A stretch of DNA of 64,000 nucleotides from Desulfofundulus luciae (GTDB taxonomy: Bacteria > Bacillota > Desulfotomaculia > Desulfotomaculales > Desulfovirgulaceae): positions 1 through 64,000 of the forward strand of contig NZ_JAUSUX010000004.1 of assembly GCF_030813795.1 (NCBI RefSeq), read 5' to 3'. Under the pieces are notes generated by a model that did not search any database, was not told where the DNA came from, and saw nothing but the letters and a program-made list of their open reading frames with translations. The position numbers were made by a program, and so were the translations under genes. How positions within the stretch are numbered: position 1 is the stretch's first letter; each line of letters begins with the position of its first letter. Positions 61,986 through 64,000 of the stretch are shown in pieces.

Positions 61986-62312
61986 CCCTCCGTAGAGGTA
62001 ATCCGAAGCGTGTTCCAAGGTATCCGCCAGGATCGGCTTTAATTCGTGTTCCAGGATGTCAGCCAGGAGTATGCCGTTTCTCTCTTCCGTTGCCTTTAAC
62101 AGGCGGGGCAGAAGAAAAGTTATGCTGTCACAGCACAAGCGGAGCACAGGGTTGGAACTTTTGGCGGAAACTATTCTTTCGAGCAAGTCGATTATGGTTG
62201 CCATTAAGCCCATGGCCTTTTTTTCCTCGCCAAGGATCAGATATTGCCATGCCGTGGTGCAAGCGTCCAATAAGTCACGTATATGCTGCTTCAGCTCACG
62301 CACATTTTTCAA
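61983..62312 (-). CDS. small helical protein of unknown function downstream of maf
   Basis: About 109 residues from TTG 62312 (AAAGGTGA before it); the longer frame to 62534 lies inside maf. The protein is all helix: VRELKQHIRDLLDACTTAWQ, EEKKAMGLMATIIDLLERIV and a C-terminal acidic stretch. Size, helical make-up and position beside a flagellin glycosyltransferase recall flagellar chaperones of the FliS/FliT kind, but no motif proves it. Confidence 0.6.
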   Translation of the reverse strand: MKNVRELKQHIRDLLDACTTAWQYLILGEEKKAMGLMATIIDLLERIVSAKSSNPVLRLCCDSITFLLPRLLKATEERNGILLADILEHELKPILADTLEHASDYLYGG

Positions 62313-62335
62313 GTGACATTCACCTTTGCTCACAT

Positions 62336-64000
62336 TCAGCCTCTCTTTCCGTAAACCAGGCGGATTTCCTCGTCCCCGTATTCTAAAGCGTTCAGGACAA
62401 TCAAACATAGTTCGTAAACTTTGGCGTAATACCTTTTCTTTGCCTCCAGAAGAGTGTCCAGATCCTTTTCTTCCCCTTGCACCCCGGAACCGAGGTTGCT
62501 GAAGAGAAAACTGTACATACCCGTTTCGGGACACAATACCTGGGCGTAAAAATCGAACCCTGCCAGCTTTTCTTCAGGCTTTTTTATCCGTTCGAGCAGT
62601 TTGCGTGCGTCTTTCCCGTCCGCGTCATCCAAAACGCGAATGATGTCACCGCAAAGCTCCTTGATCTGCCCCACCTGTTCCTGGATGTCCTTTTCAATGG
62701 CGGCCACCTTTTCCGGAGTAACAACTTCATCCTTGTATTTGCGGTGGATTTCTCTTATCCTTTGTTCAAGCTCACATTTTCCGGTGAGGAAGCGCTCCTT
62801 CACTTCTGCCAGCGTTGCGTCCGCTGCCCCCCTTATTGGCAGGCCCAGCCGGCTACAGTTGTAAAACGTAATTTCAGGGTAGCTTTCAATGATCCGCTCG
62901 ACCGCCGCCCGCATGGCCAGCATGGCCCGCGTGGTATACACGTCCTGCCCGACCTTATTCTTCGTTTTGATGCCGCCACGGGCCTGCAGGGCCTCTTCAT
63001 CTACCTCGCCAAAGTATATGGCCCCCCGGGCGTACTTCTTTTTGTCGGGATAACAGAAGTCCTGCCCGGTCATGACAATGGGGTTGCAGCCCAGTTTGGC
63101 CAGTATGTCGAGCAGCGATATGGAAACCGAAGCACCGGCGGCAATCTTGACAAATGGCTGCCCCAGGCGGCGGTAAATATATTCGTCAAAACTGTGCAGG
63201 GCAAAGAAAAACTTTGACTCCCCAAACAAAGGCAGCACTTTGTAGTTGACCATGAGGCTGTAAAAAAGGGCTATCTCCCTGTTATGTTTGTTCCTCTCGA
63301 ATATTTTCGCCTCGGCGTAACTCCCGTCAATGGCCCCCACCGCGTGGCCCTTAATGCCGTGATGCTCCAGTATCGAAAAGGCGCTCCCCACGGGGACGAT
63401 CAGGGCCCGGCCGCCCATTTCCCGCAAAACGTCAATATCATATTCCAGAGAAGGGCCGGCCCCCACCAGCACAGCGGGCGTCCCGGCAAGCTCCCCCGCG
63501 AACTTTTCCACCGGCACGCTACCCGCCACCTGCTTTAAGTTCAAGATATAGTTCTGAAACCACTGCCTGTCATGGGCGAGGGTGGTGACTACGGAAACAA
63601 GGACAAAGTTGATCTTCTCTTTGATAGCCTGCTTGAGCTTTTGAATCTGTTCTCTAAAAGGATAAACATATCCGGCCAGCGGGCAGAAGGAAAAGTTTAT
63701 ACTCTGCTCCTGTTTTATTACTTCCGATAGGAGCTTTTCAATTTCCTCCTGGCGGTCGTCCTGGATGAAATAGACGCTGCATTTTTCCACCTGCGAGAGG
63801 TCGAAGAAATGGAGAAGGTAATAAAAAACCTCTTCGTCCGGCTCCACGATCACCATGGCCGGTAATTGCTCATCCTGCAAAAGGGCATCCAGTTCGTACC
63901 CCAAACCCATGCCGAAAAGAACGATAAACTTTTTCCCGGCGATGGCGCGCCGCGTCTCTTTCACCCAGAAAGAGCACTGTTCAGCAACGTCATAATTGCT
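62336..64000 (-). CDS. maf: Maf/DUF115 motility-associated glycosyltransferase (partial, 5' end outside window)
   Basis: At least 554 residues; the frame is open to the right edge, upstream of the GTG at 63964. KKFIVLFGMGLGYELDALLQ and VEPDEEVFYYLLHFFDLS open the conserved part. The DUF115 core has AVLVGAGPSLEYDIDVLREM, VGSAFSILEHHGIKGHAVGA, SVSISLLDILAKLGCNPIVM and TGQDFCYPD. Maf proteins transfer nonulosonic acids onto flagellin in the cytoplasm. The adjacent operon makes such a sugar. Confidence 0.92.
   Translation of the reverse strand, partial: SNYDVAEQCSFWVKETRRAIAGKKFIVLFGMGLGYELDALLQDEQLPAMVIVEPDEEVFYYLLHFFDLSQVEKCSVYFIQDDRQEEIEKLLSEVIKQEQSINFSFCPLAGYVYPFREQIQKLKQAIKEKINFVLVSVVTTLAHDRQWFQNYILNLKQVAGSVPVEKFAGELAGTPAVLVGAGPSLEYDIDVLREMGGRALIVPVGSAFSILEHHGIKGHAVGAIDGSYAEAKIFERNKHNREIALFYSLMVNYKVLPLFGESKFFFALHSFDEYIYRRLGQPFVKIAAGASVSISLLDILAKLGCNPIVMTGQDFCYPDKKKYARGAIYFGEVDEEALQARGGIKTKNKVGQDVYTTRAMLAMRAAVERIIESYPEITFYNCSRLGLPIRGAADATLAEVKERFLTGKCELEQRIREIHRKYKDEVVTPEKVAAIEKDIQEQVGQIKELCGDIIRVLDDADGKDARKLLERIKKPEEKLAGFDFYAQVLCPETGMYSFLFSNLGSGVQGEEKDLDTLLEAKKRYYAKVYELCLIVLNALEYGDEEIRLVYGKRG

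Noticed and set aside
1-64000. CRISPR arrays, tRNA and rRNA genes
   Set aside because: No regularly spaced repeats, no tRNA cloverleaf with the T-loop signature and no rRNA segments were seen on reading both strands.

Overview
The window reads as chromosome of a moderately GC-rich, flagellated, Gram-positive-type Firmicute, most like the Desulfotomaculum/Pelotomaculum group of Clostridia. That placement is an inference. It rests on the motor-switch protein FliY with CheC-type phosphatase modules, the CheC/CheD/FlhF/FlhG set, the absence of P- and L-ring genes in an otherwise full basal-body cluster, strong GGAGG ribosome sites and frequent TTG/GTG starts. No rRNA, tRNA or CRISPR array was seen.

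Layout. (1) 1-13.5 kb: a surface-polysaccharide locus on the minus strand (O-antigen-ligase/TPR protein, Wzz-like chain-length protein, UDP-glucose dehydrogenase, nucleotide-sugar epimerase, a frameshifted glycosyltransferase, a Wzy-like polymerase and a distal GT2). Its downstream end is full of mobile debris: an IS3-family element with frameshift-type orfA/orfB, a dead ISAs1 transposase, a frameshifted DUF4338 (DruA-like) gene, and a left edge that looks like an IS21-type end next to an IS1182-type remnant. A 532-bp insert flanked by 12-bp direct repeats sits at the 3' end of the epimerase gene. (2) 13.6-42.3 kb: one long minus-strand flagellar/chemotaxis operon, in transcription order flgB-flgC-fliE-fliF-fliG-fliH-fliI-fliJ-fliK-flgD-(TIGR02530 protein)-short hook gene-flgE-fliL-fliN-fliO-fliP-fliQ-fliR-flhB-flhA-flhF-flhG-PilZ gene-sigma28 gene-flgF-flgG-cheD-cheR-cheC-cheY-fliM-fliY. 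Its leader carries a c-di-GMP-I (GEMM) riboswitch followed directly by an intrinsic terminator, so c-di-GMP probably gates the whole operon. A YcgR-type PilZ protein inside the operon suggests a second, protein-level c-di-GMP input. (3) 42.5-46.1 kb: an isolated PseC-type aminotransferase gene and toxin-antitoxin-like pairs (Phd/PIN, MNT/HEPN), plus a truncated MNT remnant. (4) 46.2-50.7 kb: the late flagellar genes flgM, flgN, flgK and flgL on the plus strand, with flaG opposed between flgM and flgN and a sigma28-type promoter before flgN. (5) 50.8-54.4 kb: Uma2-family genes, a second MNT/HEPN pair, and an AT-rich startless membrane-protein-like frame. (6) 54.4-64 kb: a minus-strand nonulosonic-acid operon of the legionaminic acid type (legB, legC, legH, legG, legI, ptmE-like, legF). 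Upstream of it lie a decayed legH-like copy, small unknown genes and the 3' part of a Maf (DUF115) flagellin glycosyltransferase gene.

How it fits together: the long operon builds the basal body, export gate, hook and switch and supplies sigma28. FlgM would hold sigma28 until hook completion, after which flgN-flgK-flgL are made. The legionaminic-type sugar is then probably placed on flagellin by the Maf protein. The polysaccharide locus is a separate surface-glycan module with several broken genes. Most assignments are family-level readings of the translated sequence; no database search was run.
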